A DNA stretch of 64,000 bases from Chitinophaga varians (GTDB taxonomy: Bacteria; Bacteroidota; Bacteroidia; Chitinophagales; Chitinophagaceae), in assembly GCF_012641275.1 (NCBI RefSeq), contig NZ_JABAIA010000002.1, positions 1 to 64,000 on the forward strand, read 5' to 3'. Shown here piece by piece: positions 21,501-29,447 of the stretch (positions are counted from its first letter, which is position 1; each line of letters opens with the position of its first letter). A program made the position numbers and the translations under genes. The notes under the pieces are model-generated. The model was given only the letters and a program-made list of their open reading frames with translations, made no database searches and was not told the DNA's origin.

Positions 21501-21790
21501 ACCGCCACGGTTTTGCCGTTGGCCGTATAGTTGACCTTACTTTCAGCAGGGATGGCACTGATATCATATCCGATGGTGAGCGATGATTGTTTTTCAATCA
21601 TCTGCAATACCTTTTTCATCGGTAGTTCTTTGGCCTGGATGTCCACCCTGATCTTTTCCATCGACTGACCTTCTATATGCGCGGCAGAGGCCATAGAAGT
21701 GGAAAGGAATGCGAAAAAGAGTGCTAGTCTCATTTTTAAGGAAAAAAGAGTTTTGACCGGCTTGACGCAACCGGCGTAAAATTTTCTCAT
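18596..21790 (-). CDS. SusC/RagA-like TonB-dependent transporter with STN domain
   Basis: Outer-membrane barrel of 1064 residues when started at the ATG at 21790 (MRKFYAGCVK); an upstream ATG at 21838 only adds an unlikely 16 residues. Order: signal region; STN domain (VDIQAKELPMKKVLQMIEK onward), which talks to the FecR protein; carboxypeptidase-regulatory-like domain (ISGRITDGKTHEPLPGVS); plug (starting near DEVVVTGQGVDIARRR, with the YVDGVRMDNL and GSDAANGVIQIFTKKG signatures); then a long beta-barrel ending in a terminal Phe (LGTLRLNF). The STN domain and adjacent FecR/ECF genes indicate substrate-triggered autoregulation. It forms a complex with the SusD encoded directly downstream. Confidence 0.92.
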   Translation of the reverse strand: MRKFYAGCVKPVKTLFSLKMRLALFFAFLSTSMASAAHIEGQSMEKIRVDIQAKELPMKKVLQMIEKQSSLTIGYDISAIPAESKVNYTANGKTVAVVLRELLSSFPVNIVQVNDKYLLIQPGGQQQAVKISGRITDGKTHEPLPGVSISIKGSSSGTQTDVNGHFSLGFPAGKEEVTLSVYFVGFKKKEIVLKRENATGLNIQLEEDRLGLDEVVVTGQGVDIARRRLSSNVVSIGARDIEDVPAARIDQLLQSRLPNAQIKLTGGQAGATSIIRARGVNSAFVNSTPIIYVDGVRMDNLNTASALGGGSAQGAAISAIADIPMENIEKIEYINGGAATTLYGSDAANGVIQIFTKKGGAGNVSVNAETQMGIETPTADFLHFKRTKELLMQNGFFQKHHIGLNGGQDKFGYSFSGNYLNSQGTEIFDQNSNRKIDFSTGFRAGLGEKVTYESSFTYVNNKYKRNRNGNQGGYTGLWFTESGASAITGPKFNPDIDNLSDTEFQRMKDYVREAERLQDNDITVNRFQTSQSFKYRPLKNLVFKATGGIDYRVQKNQVITTNKYLSFTTGNPVKDQGSITNNDRKYLGITLELNGQHEWKTDQFSFVTTVGTQFFRNEDQQIAYNGSNIRDGARNIKDAASKTSDEYYLEVVNYGIYVQENIGFKNKLFLDLGLRGDGNPAFGRNIGIQYYPKVGFSYVPSAEPWFASFEQVLSSAKVRGGFGIAGNLPTAFANERTIAFQGYNNDQAAFFGQPGNDNLKPEKTQTLEAGIDLGFLKDRLLISAGYYNAVTNDALFYVPPTPSTGQSLSQLYNVGKILNRGWELSVTAIPVDTKDFTLRLNASANTMYNNVESAGGVAPFNINGFSARTIQTVVQEGYPIGFLRGNYGVFGPDGVLQSTTAQQNLGTTIPDLFGSLGLNLRYKQFNFFVNGDYQKGAYANSFDRQFRFNYGAGNEGIPQGEIDKNKRTNWLNFTNMFTEKTDYLKIRLIGCSYSWKPALFNKVIKNATVSFSAVNPLNFAASSFDPEATISGSAQGQGGATTGGISYATYSAPRQFLGTLRLNF

Positions 21791-21852
21791 TTTTGTAATG
21801 TTTTTAATGTGAGTCGTTAAAAATGCTGTGCCTTTCAACAGGCACAGGGACT

Positions 21853-21884
21853 AAAACCGGGGTGTTGGTAGCACTTCCGGTTTT
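21853..21884. repeat. Hairpin between fecR-like and susC-like genes (possible attenuator)
   Basis: Inverted repeat AAAACCGG / CCGGTTTT around a 16-nt loop. The + strand side is followed by four more T; the - strand (the transcribed side) has only TTTT. It could lower read-through from the FecR gene into the SusC gene or mark a processing point. Confidence 0.4.
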
Positions 21885-21900
21885 TTTTGTTGATTACTGA

Positions 21901-22854
21901 TTAGTGCGCATAAGTTTTACTGTAAATAATGATTTGTTCATTTTCATGTTTATAGGTAATACCGGTAAGACCTGTCAATACATCGAGGATGTTATGAATG
22001 TCTTCCCGCCGGAAGCGGATGTTGTAATGAGCGGTGTCCGCAGGTGTTGCATGTAGTTGTATACGGACGGGGTATTGTCGTTGCAGTTCTGCCACCATGG
22101 CCTTTAGCGTGTACCCGTTGAAGTCCAGCATCGCATGTTGCCATTGGCCTATCAGCGTGGTATCTTCATGGCCTTTTACCGCGAGGCCGTTCCCGTTGTT
22201 GTATTGCAGCGTTTCACTACCCTCCAGGATATAATTGTCGCGGGCTGTAGCCACCTGTACTTTACCGCTGGCAACGGCCACTTTGGTGTTTTCTTCGCCG
22301 GGCCGGGAGCGGATATTAAAAGACGTGCCCAGCACGGTGGTGGTCAGTTGTCCGTGTTGCACCCTGAAAGGACGTGCGGCGTTGGGATGTACCACAAAGA
22401 AAGCTTCGCCGTCCAGGATGACCGTTCTGTTATGTTGGCCGAAATGTGCGCTGAGCTGTAGCGTACTGCCTGCGTTGAGCGTAACGAGGCTGCTGTCCGG
22501 CAGTACGACCTGCCTGGTAGTGCCAACGCCTGTTTGCACCATTACAGGACGTGCCGGCTGGTAGCGGGCATACAGCCATCCGCCTAAACCTGCCACCAGT
22601 GCTGCAGTGGCGGCATACCGGAGCCATTTGCGGCGATAGAGCGGCGTCACAGGCGCCGTTTGACGGGTGATGTGGTGCAATATTGATTGTTGCAGTATCG
22701 CCCGCTCTTCGGGAGATAAAGGCGACTGGGCAGGGCTATGGAGTGTACTGTACCAGTACTCCACCTGCTCCTTCTCTTTGGGAGAAGCATTGCCCTGCAG
22801 GTATTTTTTCAGTAGCGCTTTTGCGCTGTCCTGATGTTGTTGCGGATGGTCCAT
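21901..22854 (-). CDS. FecR-family anti-sigma factor
   Basis: Inner-membrane regulator of 317 residues. Its N-terminal cytoplasmic part has helical segments (LLKKYLQGNASPKEKEQVEYW), a single transmembrane helix follows (about residues 88-105, AATAALVAGLGGWLYARY), then the periplasmic FecR domain (TGVGTTRQVVLPDSSLVTLN, and DGEAFFVVHP) and a C-terminal STN-like/DUF4974 region (YNIRFRREDIHNILDVLTGL). The family holds the cognate ECF sigma factor until the STN domain of the SusC partner signals substrate. It lies between the sigma gene and susC, the canonical order. Confidence 0.92.
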   Translation of the reverse strand: MDHPQQHQDSAKALLKKYLQGNASPKEKEQVEYWYSTLHSPAQSPLSPEERAILQQSILHHITRQTAPVTPLYRRKWLRYAATAALVAGLGGWLYARYQPARPVMVQTGVGTTRQVVLPDSSLVTLNAGSTLQLSAHFGQHNRTVILDGEAFFVVHPNAARPFRVQHGQLTTTVLGTSFNIRSRPGEENTKVAVASGKVQVATARDNYILEGSETLQYNNGNGLAVKGHEDTTLIGQWQHAMLDFNGYTLKAMVAELQRQYPVRIQLHATPADTAHYNIRFRREDIHNILDVLTGLTGITYKHENEQIIIYSKTYAH

Positions 22855-22901
22855 ACAAAGAGAGAATCTCTCCGGAGGGCGACTGGTACCGCAAAACTAT
22901 G

Positions 22902-23519
22902 TTACGGAATTATTAAGTTGTTATAAGAGGGAATAGCTGCCAGTAAAAGTATAGTGCTGAGGTAATGTTCATTTTCGTGCAGGCGCGTGCGTAGAATACG
23001 CAGTGCCAGTGTAATATTATTCTTGACGGTTTGTTCAGAAAGCGACATTTTCTGTGCGATGTCTTTCATACTGAGGTTGCCTTCCCGGCTAAGCAGGTAG
23101 GGCGTTTTGAGGCGCTCCGGCAGCTGTTCCACTTCCTGCCGGAGATGATGCTCCAGCTCTTTCAGGTACAGCCGGGCTTCGGAATTGTTTTCCATTTGAC
23201 TGTCAGCCGCAGCTTCCAGTAACATATCGTTGTAAATAGTAACCCCTGGCCTGGAAAAGTAATCAATGACAGCATAGCGGGCAGCCTGGTAAAGATAGGC
23301 GGTAAGTCGCCCGTTTTCGCCTGCGTACAGGTGTGCGCGGTTGTTCCAGCAGCTGACAAAAATATCCTGTACAATATCCTGGGCATCCGCTCCTTGTCTG
23401 ATACGCGATTTCGTATAGGTATAAATCTCCTCCCAGTAGCGATTCACAAAAGTGGTGAAAGCTATGTGATTCCCCTGCTGAATCAGTAATAACAACCGAT
23501 GGTCCGTTAGCTTTTCCAT
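22902..23519 (-). CDS. ECF-type RNA polymerase sigma factor
   Basis: Sigma-70 family, about 205 residues from the ATG at 23519 (MEKLTDHRLLLL); the reading frame continues to a TTG at 23531, but that lies inside a promoter-like box. Region 2 is seen in AFTTFVNRYWEEIYTYTKSR and DAQDIVQDIFVSCWNNR, and region 4 helix-turn-helix in MSLSEQTVKNNITLALRILR. A hydrophobic C-terminal tail (LSTILLLAAIPSYNNLIIP) is common in Bacteroidota ECF sigmas. It is expected to drive the downstream susC-susD-phosphodiesterase genes when released by FecR. Confidence 0.92.
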   Translation of the reverse strand: MEKLTDHRLLLLIQQGNHIAFTTFVNRYWEEIYTYTKSRIRQGADAQDIVQDIFVSCWNNRAHLYAGENGRLTAYLYQAARYAVIDYFSRPGVTIYNDMLLEAAADSQMENNSEARLYLKELEHHLRQEVEQLPERLKTPYLLSREGNLSMKDIAQKMSLSEQTVKNNITLALRILRTRLHENEHYLSTILLLAAIPSYNNLIIP

Positions 23520-23528
23520 ATCCGGTAG

Positions 23529-23536
23529 CAAACTTA
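23529..23536 (-). promoter_or_regulatory. Putative -7 box TAAGTTTG before the ECF sigma gene
   Basis: Matches the Bacteroidota -7 consensus TAnnTTTG at all fixed positions. It ends 9 nt before the ATG at 23519, so the transcript would be leaderless or nearly so. No clear TTTG -33 box is seen at the usual spacing. Confidence 0.4.
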
Positions 23537-23562
23537 GACAGCAGATGTGAACTGAATATTAA

Positions 23563-23594
23563 GAATGGCTTTTAGTATACACTAAAAGCCATTC
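23563..23594. terminator. Perfect 14-bp hairpin after the WGR gene
   Basis: GAATGGCTTTTAGT pairs perfectly with ACTAAAAGCCATTC around loop ATAC. It lies between the stop of the WGR gene (23616) and the ECF sigma start. The T-run following on the - strand is weak (CTTAATATT), so it may be a Rho-independent terminator of modest strength or a transcript-stabilising stem. Confidence 0.55.
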
Positions 23595-23615
23595 AATAAT
23601 ATTTTTTGATAATAT

Positions 23616-26600
23616 CTATTTTATTTTCTCCATGAAGTCTTCACTGAGAAATCCTTTTTCCTGCAGCTTCATTTTATCAATTTTTTCCATGCCTTTCTGA
23701 AAATCTTTCTGGTAGGCCGGATCAAACTGCATGGCTTTGTGCCAAAGCAATACCTGCGTTTCATAGAAGGGGTTCAACGTGCTTTTGTCTTCAATCGGAG
23801 AGATTGTCTTCATGGTGGTTTTAATATGCTGAAGGCCTTCCTTCACCTGTTGCAGGTCTTGCGCGGTTTCATAGCAACGGTATGCCAGGCTGTTGTGCGC
23901 ATTGCGTAAGGCGGAGCGAACAGGCGTATATTCTTCCAGGTAATCCCAGAGCGACAGTTTACCCAGTTCAGCGATGATTTTGCGGCATATGTCCAGCGAC
24001 GCTTCCCGTTGGCCGGCTTCATAAAGCGCGTAACGCTGATGGTCCCACACCTGCGACCATAGCCACATTTCGGTGCATTGTGCGTCCTGTAGCTGCTTTT
24101 CGGCCTGTGACAGCAGGTCCAGCGCCAGCAGATAGTTATTGCTTTCAATCAACAGGCTGGCTTCGCGCATATGGTGGCCGAAGTCATCGCGACTGAAATC
24201 ATATACGTCACCAACAGGTGGCAGCTGGAAACTGTCATAGGGGAATGTCAGCCAGTATTCTTTTTCGATCTTCCGGGTTTTGGCGGTGTCCTGTGCCTGG
24301 CGCCAATATTCGGCGGCCTGTTTACTGTCGCCTTCCAGGTGATAGCTCCATCCGGTATAATATAATGCCTGGTGGATATAATGGTCGCGTACTTCCGCTG
24401 ATTTCTCCACTGCCAGCAGTCGTGTGCGGGCATCGGCATAATGTTGTTGGTAAATCAGGCCCAGGCCCAGGTTGACCAGTATCATATCTTCATAAAGGCG
24501 CGCTTTATGTTTCTGCAGCAGGGTGCTGAACACAGCTGCATAATGCTCATAAGGGACAAACTTAAGATAGGAGCTGTTGTTCAGGACCACCTGTAGGCAG
24601 CGCTGCTCCGTACGTTGTGCCAGTGGCATAAAGCGGATCGTTTCCGCATCACGTCCCAGTGCCAGGCTGCATACTTTTTCCGTACGCATGGCCAGCGGCA
24701 CATATTCGAGCGCCGATCCGTAGTCCTGGGAGCAGGCTGTTTCACACATTTCCTGCGTCACAAACTGTTTGGGCACGAACTGAAAATCGTAGGAGTTGCG
24801 TTTAACCGCGATGTCGCAGATTTTCTGTGTGAGATATTGCGGCGGCACGCCGTAGATCCTTTCGCTGGAATTTGTCTCGTGGGCCGTGAGGGCGCCGATG
24901 ATGAAGTCTTCGTCCCAGAAACAGGCCCATACCTTACCGAAAGTATCATAATCGAATTCTTCCGGCTTCTCAAAAACAATGTTGGTCCGTGATTCCCATC
25001 CATACTGTTTTACTTTTTCCTTGAAGTCAGGGTGGTCGCCGAGATGTTTTTTAATGTACTGGTAACTTTGCTGGTTGATCGCTTCCTGACGGATGTGCAG
25101 GAAGATGTCCATGCCATGTTTCATGATCAGCCGGCCTACCGTTTGAACATCGTGACGGGAACCATAGCGCCAGCGCTGCCGATCAAACTGCTCCACGATA
25201 AAAGGCCATTCCGGCTGTTGTCCGTATTTGGCAGTGGCATAGTCGTATACGGCTTTATCTACATATTGCGCCGGTATCCGCTCTATTACATGAATGCCCA
25301 GGTCAATTGCCTGTTGAATATACGCGCTGGTATAATATTTCGATGGAAGTACTTTGCCGGATGAGTTGCCCAGCACGCCGCCGGCTATCAGCGCAATGTT
25401 CATGCGTTCATCCTGGAAGACGGCCGGTACCGATGCATAATTGTATTGATTGTTGCTGACGGCGAGGAAACAAAGGTCATAGGTCCTTTTCTCTTCAGGC
25501 ACATAGGAAAGATCAATCCCATGTGGATGCGCTTTAAATATGTCGTCTGTGAGCAGTGCCGGGGGAATGTACTGGTAATGGCAGGCCTCTTCCCGGCTAA
25601 CGGCCAGCAGTACTATTTCCGGCGTGATAAGTTCTGTATTGAACTGCTGGAGGATGCCGCCATCTACATCATATTCACCCAGATGCTGGTGTTGCATCAG
25701 GGCCAGCAGCATGCTGCCACTGCGGTATTCCTTTGGTATGGTGGCAATTTTACCGGAAAGCCAATAGGAGGGGAACTGCCCGGTTTTTTTGTACAGGTCA
25801 GGGCCATATTGTTGTAGCGTATCTGCAAAAAACTGGTCCCAGTAGGCCTGGTCTTTTACGGCTGCCGTGGGTTTATGTGTGTCCCAGTTGACAGTAACCG
25901 GTTTCCCATAGATGTAGGAAAGGTCCGTGTGTTCTGTGTAAGGACGGGCCTTCTGGTTATTGTCATAGGCAGCCCGGTAATACGTGTCAGCCTGTTGTTG
26001 ATCTCCCTGAAGGTGATATATTAAACCCAGTAACCAGTTGTTGGTAAAAATACTTTTGATGGCGATGGACCTTTCAAGATAATCTTTTGCTTTGTCCAGC
26101 TGTTGCTGATGTATAAGGGCTTCCGCTATGATCCTTAAACAGAAGTGTGCGGAAGGGAATTTTTGTACAGCCATTTCCGCCCATTGCAGGGCTTTGTCGT
26201 AGGCTCCGGTTATCACCGCGCAGAAGGCAGCTTCCTGCATGCAGGTAAATTCGTAGGCCACTTTTTCCGGGGTGTACGGAATACCTTTGGCGTAGCGTTC
26301 CATCGCCTGCGTATATGCTTTCTGGTTATAGAGCACGTTGCCGGCCTGGTAGTAGGCCCAATAGTAGCCAGGAGATACGGCAATGGCTTCTTTGAAACAT
26401 TGATAGGCGGCGGCGAAATCATCCTGACCTTTCAGGCTGATTCCCTGACGGACCAGCTGAATGCCTTTGAGCGTAACGCCCTCCTGTAATACAGGTTGTT
26501 TGTCCCGCAGGGCTTCATACATCCGTTGATAATAGAACCCCATGTTATCGTGCCAGCTTTCACTGATAGAGCCGTAGAACTCCGGCCGGAAGGCATAGGC

Positions 26601-28049
26601 GTATTCATGCCAGGTCAGCAGCGCATTATGGGTATTATAAGCGGAAAGGTCGTCTTCATTGTACATCGCCGTAACCAGCGTTTGCGGCGCAAAGTCGAAA
26701 CAATGGAGGTTATAAAACCAGGAGAAGAAATAAGGGGCGTTTATTTTCCGGTGTGGCATGGTGTGGACCACCTCATCATCCTGGCCGAGGGCGGCGGCCA
26801 TGTAGCGTACGTTTTCAGCACCGCCCGTTTTCTGGAACGAGTCCAGGTTAAGGAAGTCGATGGTGCTGTTGCCTGTCACATAGTAAGCGGTGGATGATGG
26901 CACCTGTCCACGGATGGTCATATTGCCTTTTACCACAATCAGGCCAAGGTATCCGTTGGGTAATCTCAGGTCGCCGTCTATGACCAGGTCGCCATCACAG
27001 AAATAGATGGAAGAACTGTCCTCGAAGTATTCGTGTTCCGTTTCGTAATTCTCGGTGACCCAGTTGATATCGGCCGGGTCGTAGTCGTCATTGTCCCAAT
27101 AGTCAAACAGCATCGTGGTACCCAGCCTGTCCAGTACCTCCTTATAGGAGAGCTGTTCCAGCCGGTGTTGGGCAAGGAATGCACGGGTTTCCGCGTCTTC
27201 ATCTTTTTCCTCTTCGTCCTCTTCGTCCTTTTCTTCCGTTTCAACGGCCGCTTTATTCTCAGGCAGCTGAAAGAAGGCTTTCTGCTCCACCAGCGGTGCA
27301 AAGGCTGCGGCGAGTATGTCATCGTCCACTTCTGTGAAAGAGGGTTCGATATATACACGGTTTACCTCTCCCAGCGGATCAACGAAGAAGAACCATTTTT
27401 TTTCGTCGTCCATGATCATGCCCAGCATCCAGCAGTGGGACAGGAGTACTTGTTCCTGTACGAGCCAATCGCTCTGATGGCCGTAAAATCTCAGGAAAGT
27501 CTCCAGCATGTTGTATAGCGTGGTGGCATTTTCAGCGGTATCGTTATAAGCGTATATGGCACAAAGGAACTCATCTTTTTCAAAGAGAAAATATCCTTTT
27601 CTTCGCCAGAAATTTGTAAATGCCGGCGGAAAAAGGAGACCGGAAGCGATTTCCATGGCCCGGATATTTTCTTCGGACGCGGGATGCAGCGCCTGCACAT
27701 TTTCCGGCCATGCTGTTTCCACATGGTTGGCCATTGCCAGGATATCATCATAGAGGAAGTCCGGCATGGTTAAGCCGCTTTGTTGCGTTTTTTCTGCTAC
27801 AGGGCCGGAGGTATGTTCTTCTGCCGGTACCGGTCCTTTTTCTTCCACCGGCTGATACCCTTTTTTCGTTTTTTCTGAGATGAGTTTATCAGCGGCTTTC
27901 AGGCATTCGGCTTCTGTAGCGAAAGTTTTGACCTGTGTCTGGCCTTGTGTGCCGGCTTTCCCAAAGGTAACGGTGAGCTCGGGCCCATTGATGTCAATGT
28001 CCCAGAACTTGTGGGATTTTTCGTCCTGGTAAATAAATTTCTTTTTCAT
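23616..28049 (-). CDS. Giant WGR-domain / TPR repeat protein (MolR-like)
   Basis: Protein of 1477 residues with no signal peptide, so probably cytoplasmic. Residues 1-70 are a WGR domain ([19 protein letters not shown]), a module known from PARPs and bacterial MolR-type proteins. Residues about 95-200 resemble a SMI1/KNR4 (SUKH)-like fold ([20 protein letters not shown]). An acidic linker follows near residue 280 (runs of E/D/K), then a beta-rich segment ([18 protein letters not shown]), TPR repeats (about residues 520-700, e.g. [20 protein letters not shown]), and a tandem-repeat region resembling DUF4116 units ([35 protein letters not shown]). A final TPR block follows. Function unknown; repeat content suggests a protein- or nucleic-acid-interaction scaffold. 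It is a single-gene unit. Confidence 0.8.
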   Translation of the reverse strand: MKKKFIYQDEKSHKFWDIDINGPELTVTFGKAGTQGQTQVKTFATEAECLKAADKLISEKTKKGYQPVEEKGPVPAEEHTSGPVAEKTQQSGLTMPDFLYDDILAMANHVETAWPENVQALHPASEENIRAMEIASGLLFPPAFTNFWRRKGYFLFEKDEFLCAIYAYNDTAENATTLYNMLETFLRFYGHQSDWLVQEQVLLSHCWMLGMIMDDEKKWFFFVDPLGEVNRVYIEPSFTEVDDDILAAAFAPLVEQKAFFQLPENKAAVETEEKDEEDEEEKDEDAETRAFLAQHRLEQLSYKEVLDRLGTTMLFDYWDNDDYDPADINWVTENYETEHEYFEDSSSIYFCDGDLVIDGDLRLPNGYLGLIVVKGNMTIRGQVPSSTAYYVTGNSTIDFLNLDSFQKTGGAENVRYMAAALGQDDEVVHTMPHRKINAPYFFSWFYNLHCFDFAPQTLVTAMYNEDDLSAYNTHNALLTWHEYAYAFRPEFYGSISESWHDNMGFYYQRMYEALRDKQPVLQEGVTLKGIQLVRQGISLKGQDDFAAAYQCFKEAIAVSPGYYWAYYQAGNVLYNQKAYTQAMERYAKGIPYTPEKVAYEFTCMQEAAFCAVITGAYDKALQWAEMAVQKFPSAHFCLRIIAEALIHQQQLDKAKDYLERSIAIKSIFTNNWLLGLIYHLQGDQQQADTYYRAAYDNNQKARPYTEHTDLSYIYGKPVTVNWDTHKPTAAVKDQAYWDQFFADTLQQYGPDLYKKTGQFPSYWLSGKIATIPKEYRSGSMLLALMQHQHLGEYDVDGGILQQFNTELITPEIVLLAVSREEACHYQYIPPALLTDDIFKAHPHGIDLSYVPEEKRTYDLCFLAVSNNQYNYASVPAVFQDERMNIALIAGGVLGNSSGKVLPSKYYTSAYIQQAIDLGIHVIERIPAQYVDKAVYDYATAKYGQQPEWPFIVEQFDRQRWRYGSRHDVQTVGRLIMKHGMDIFLHIRQEAINQQSYQYIKKHLGDHPDFKEKVKQYGWESRTNIVFEKPEEFDYDTFGKVWACFWDEDFIIGALTAHETNSSERIYGVPPQYLTQKICDIAVKRNSYDFQFVPKQFVTQEMCETACSQDYGSALEYVPLAMRTEKVCSLALGRDAETIRFMPLAQRTEQRCLQVVLNNSSYLKFVPYEHYAAVFSTLLQKHKARLYEDMILVNLGLGLIYQQHYADARTRLLAVEKSAEVRDHYIHQALYYTGWSYHLEGDSKQAAEYWRQAQDTAKTRKIEKEYWLTFPYDSFQLPPVGDVYDFSRDDFGHHMREASLLIESNNYLLALDLLSQAEKQLQDAQCTEMWLWSQVWDHQRYALYEAGQREASLDICRKIIAELGKLSLWDYLEEYTPVRSALRNAHNSLAYRCYETAQDLQQVKEGLQHIKTTMKTISPIEDKSTLNPFYETQVLLWHKAMQFDPAYQKDFQKGMEKIDKMKLQEKGFLSEDFMEKIK

Positions 28050-28190
28050 GCAATGTTTTCATTTCTCTGTTGTGGCAGTTCCCGGGCCGCAACTTTCGGA
28101 AGGGGCTGGGGTGCTGAACTATAGGTGTCGGGTTGACAACGAAGCTAAGATAATATAAACATGCACAGAAATGTATCCGGGCAGCAAACA

Positions 28191-28219
28191 AAAAAAAGGT
28201 CTGCTCTACAGATCTTTTT
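28191..28219 (-). terminator. Terminator belonging to a decayed - strand gene
   Basis: On the - strand, AAGATCTG pairs with CAGACCTT (one mismatch) and is followed by a run of T. The TAG stop of the small ORF at 28206 lies inside this hairpin, as expected for the natural end of a former gene. Confidence 0.55.
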
Positions 28220-28430
28220 CCGGAAGGGGACGGCCATTATTTTTTAACATAGGCCCTGAAAGATCAACCCTGGAGAAATCATATTCCAGCCTGACGGGTT
28301 TCTCGAACCGGGCGCCTTCGGGCCCGATAGTTTTGCTGACAGGTAAACCAATGAGAAGCCCCGGTTCCCTTTCCGATAACATCCGCAAAATTAAAATGTC
28401 CGGATTGCCGGGAAAGTCGCATATTTATGC
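28206..28430 (-). pseudogene. 3' remnant of a - strand gene (ZU5-like C-terminal fragment)
   Basis: About 70 codons in frame to a TAG at 28206, with protein-like composition: KTIGPEGARFEKPVRLEYDF followed by SRVDLSGPMLKNNGRPLP. The IGPEG-x-F-x-x-PV-x-L pattern resembles the end of ZU5-type domains in surface proteins. There is no good start (only TTG at 28388), the frame is closed upstream by a stop, and a terminator hairpin overlaps its end. The simplest reading is the surviving tail of a deleted gene. A genuine short gene cannot be excluded. Confidence 0.35.
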
Positions 28431-28485
28431 TATAAAATTGTAAAATCATATAACCCTGCCCGTGAGGTATTAAAATCACCATATC

Positions 28486-29064
28486 ATGAACTGTTTTCCC
28501 CTTTTCTCCAGAATTTTGATGGCCGCCTTCCTGTTGACCGCTACAGTGTCTTTCCAGCAGCCAGCCTCTTTAAAAGCCTTTATCCCCAAAGGATATGAGA
28601 TTTTAGACACGGCCACCGGTGACCTTAACCGTGATGCTTTGCCCGATATGATCATGGTGCTCCGTAAAAAAGGAGAGGATTCCACTTCTGACGTGGTGGA
28701 ACATCCGGAGAAACGGCCGTTGCTGATACTGCTCGGTCAGCAGGACCATTCCTACAAGCTGGCCGCCCGTAATGACAACGTGGTGTATTGTGTGGACTGT
28801 GGCGGGATGATGGGCGATCCTTTCCAGGGAGTGACCATCAAAAACGGTTATTTCTCTGTGGAACATTATGGCGGCAGTGCCTGGAGATGGACAAGGATCA
28901 TCACTTTCCGGTATTCTCCCGATGACAAAAACTGGTACCTGCATAAAGATGGGGGCGACAGTTTTCATGCCTCGCAACCTGACAGTGTGACCACCAAAGT
29001 GCGTACTGCCAAAGATTTTGGAAAGGTGCCGTTTGTGAAATATGATATCTACAAAGAGAACTAG
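28486..29064 (+). CDS. Secreted protein of unknown function
   Basis: 192 residues with an N-terminal signal peptide (hydrophobic ILMAAFLLTATVSF, then QQP). An FG-GAP-like calcium-binding pattern is visible near residue 45 (TGDLNRDALPDMIMVL), then a Cys pair (YCVDCGGMMGDPFQG) and a beta-rich C-terminal half (FSVEHYGGSAWRWTRIITFR). Proteins of this pattern are common in Bacteroidota and unassigned. It is a single gene; the next gene begins 383 nt downstream behind its own promoter. Confidence 0.75.
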   Translation: MNCFPLFSRILMAAFLLTATVSFQQPASLKAFIPKGYEILDTATGDLNRDALPDMIMVLRKKGEDSTSDVVEHPEKRPLLILLGQQDHSYKLAARNDNVVYCVDCGGMMGDPFQGVTIKNGYFSVEHYGGSAWRWTRIITFRYSPDDKNWYLHKDGGDSFHASQPDSVTTKVRTAKDFGKVPFVKYDIYKEN

Positions 29065-29447
29065 TGTAACGTTATCCCCCTCCTATAAACTTTAAAAAAA
29101 TGTTATGAACGGCGATGCCCGTCCGGTCTCGATTTCCTGCCGTTTTATTGGGCGGGCGTTAAAAGTTGTTTAGTAAAAAACGGTTTCAAGCATACTTTTC
29201 GATAATTTTGCGCCCTCAAGGTTAAAAAAATGTTAACCTGGAAACCATTTTGCTTGTAAAGAGATTGCCTGTGCCCAATGAGAAAAATTAGCACCCAATA
29301 CTTGTAGCAAGTCTGTTATTCGTCCTTTGTAGCCCGGCCCTCGCTGGGCGTTGCTGTGGCATTCCATCACCTCAGTTGTACCTGTGGCAGCGGGCCGGAT
29401 TGTTGTTCCCTGAAGTATTGTCTGTACAATCTTAACAACTCCTATCT
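29065..29447 (+). promoter_or_regulatory. Promoter and structured leader of the metalloprotease-SusCD operon
   Basis: This gene-free stretch holds a -7 box TAATTTTG at 29203-29210, predicting a leader of about 230 nt. Near the presumed transcript start lies the small palindrome GGTTAA/TTAACC (29220-29237). A strong long-range stem follows: CCGGCCC (29334-29340) plus GCTG (29343-29346) pairs with CAGC (29388-29391) plus GGGCCGG (29392-29398), enclosing a 41-nt loop. No known riboswitch signature was recognised. The stem could control translation or be a stability element. Confidence 0.45.

Noticed and set aside
29065..29447. Known riboswitch (B12, TPP, SAM) in the protease leader
   Set aside because: No matching conserved core such as a B12 box or thi-box was found, only a generic long stem.
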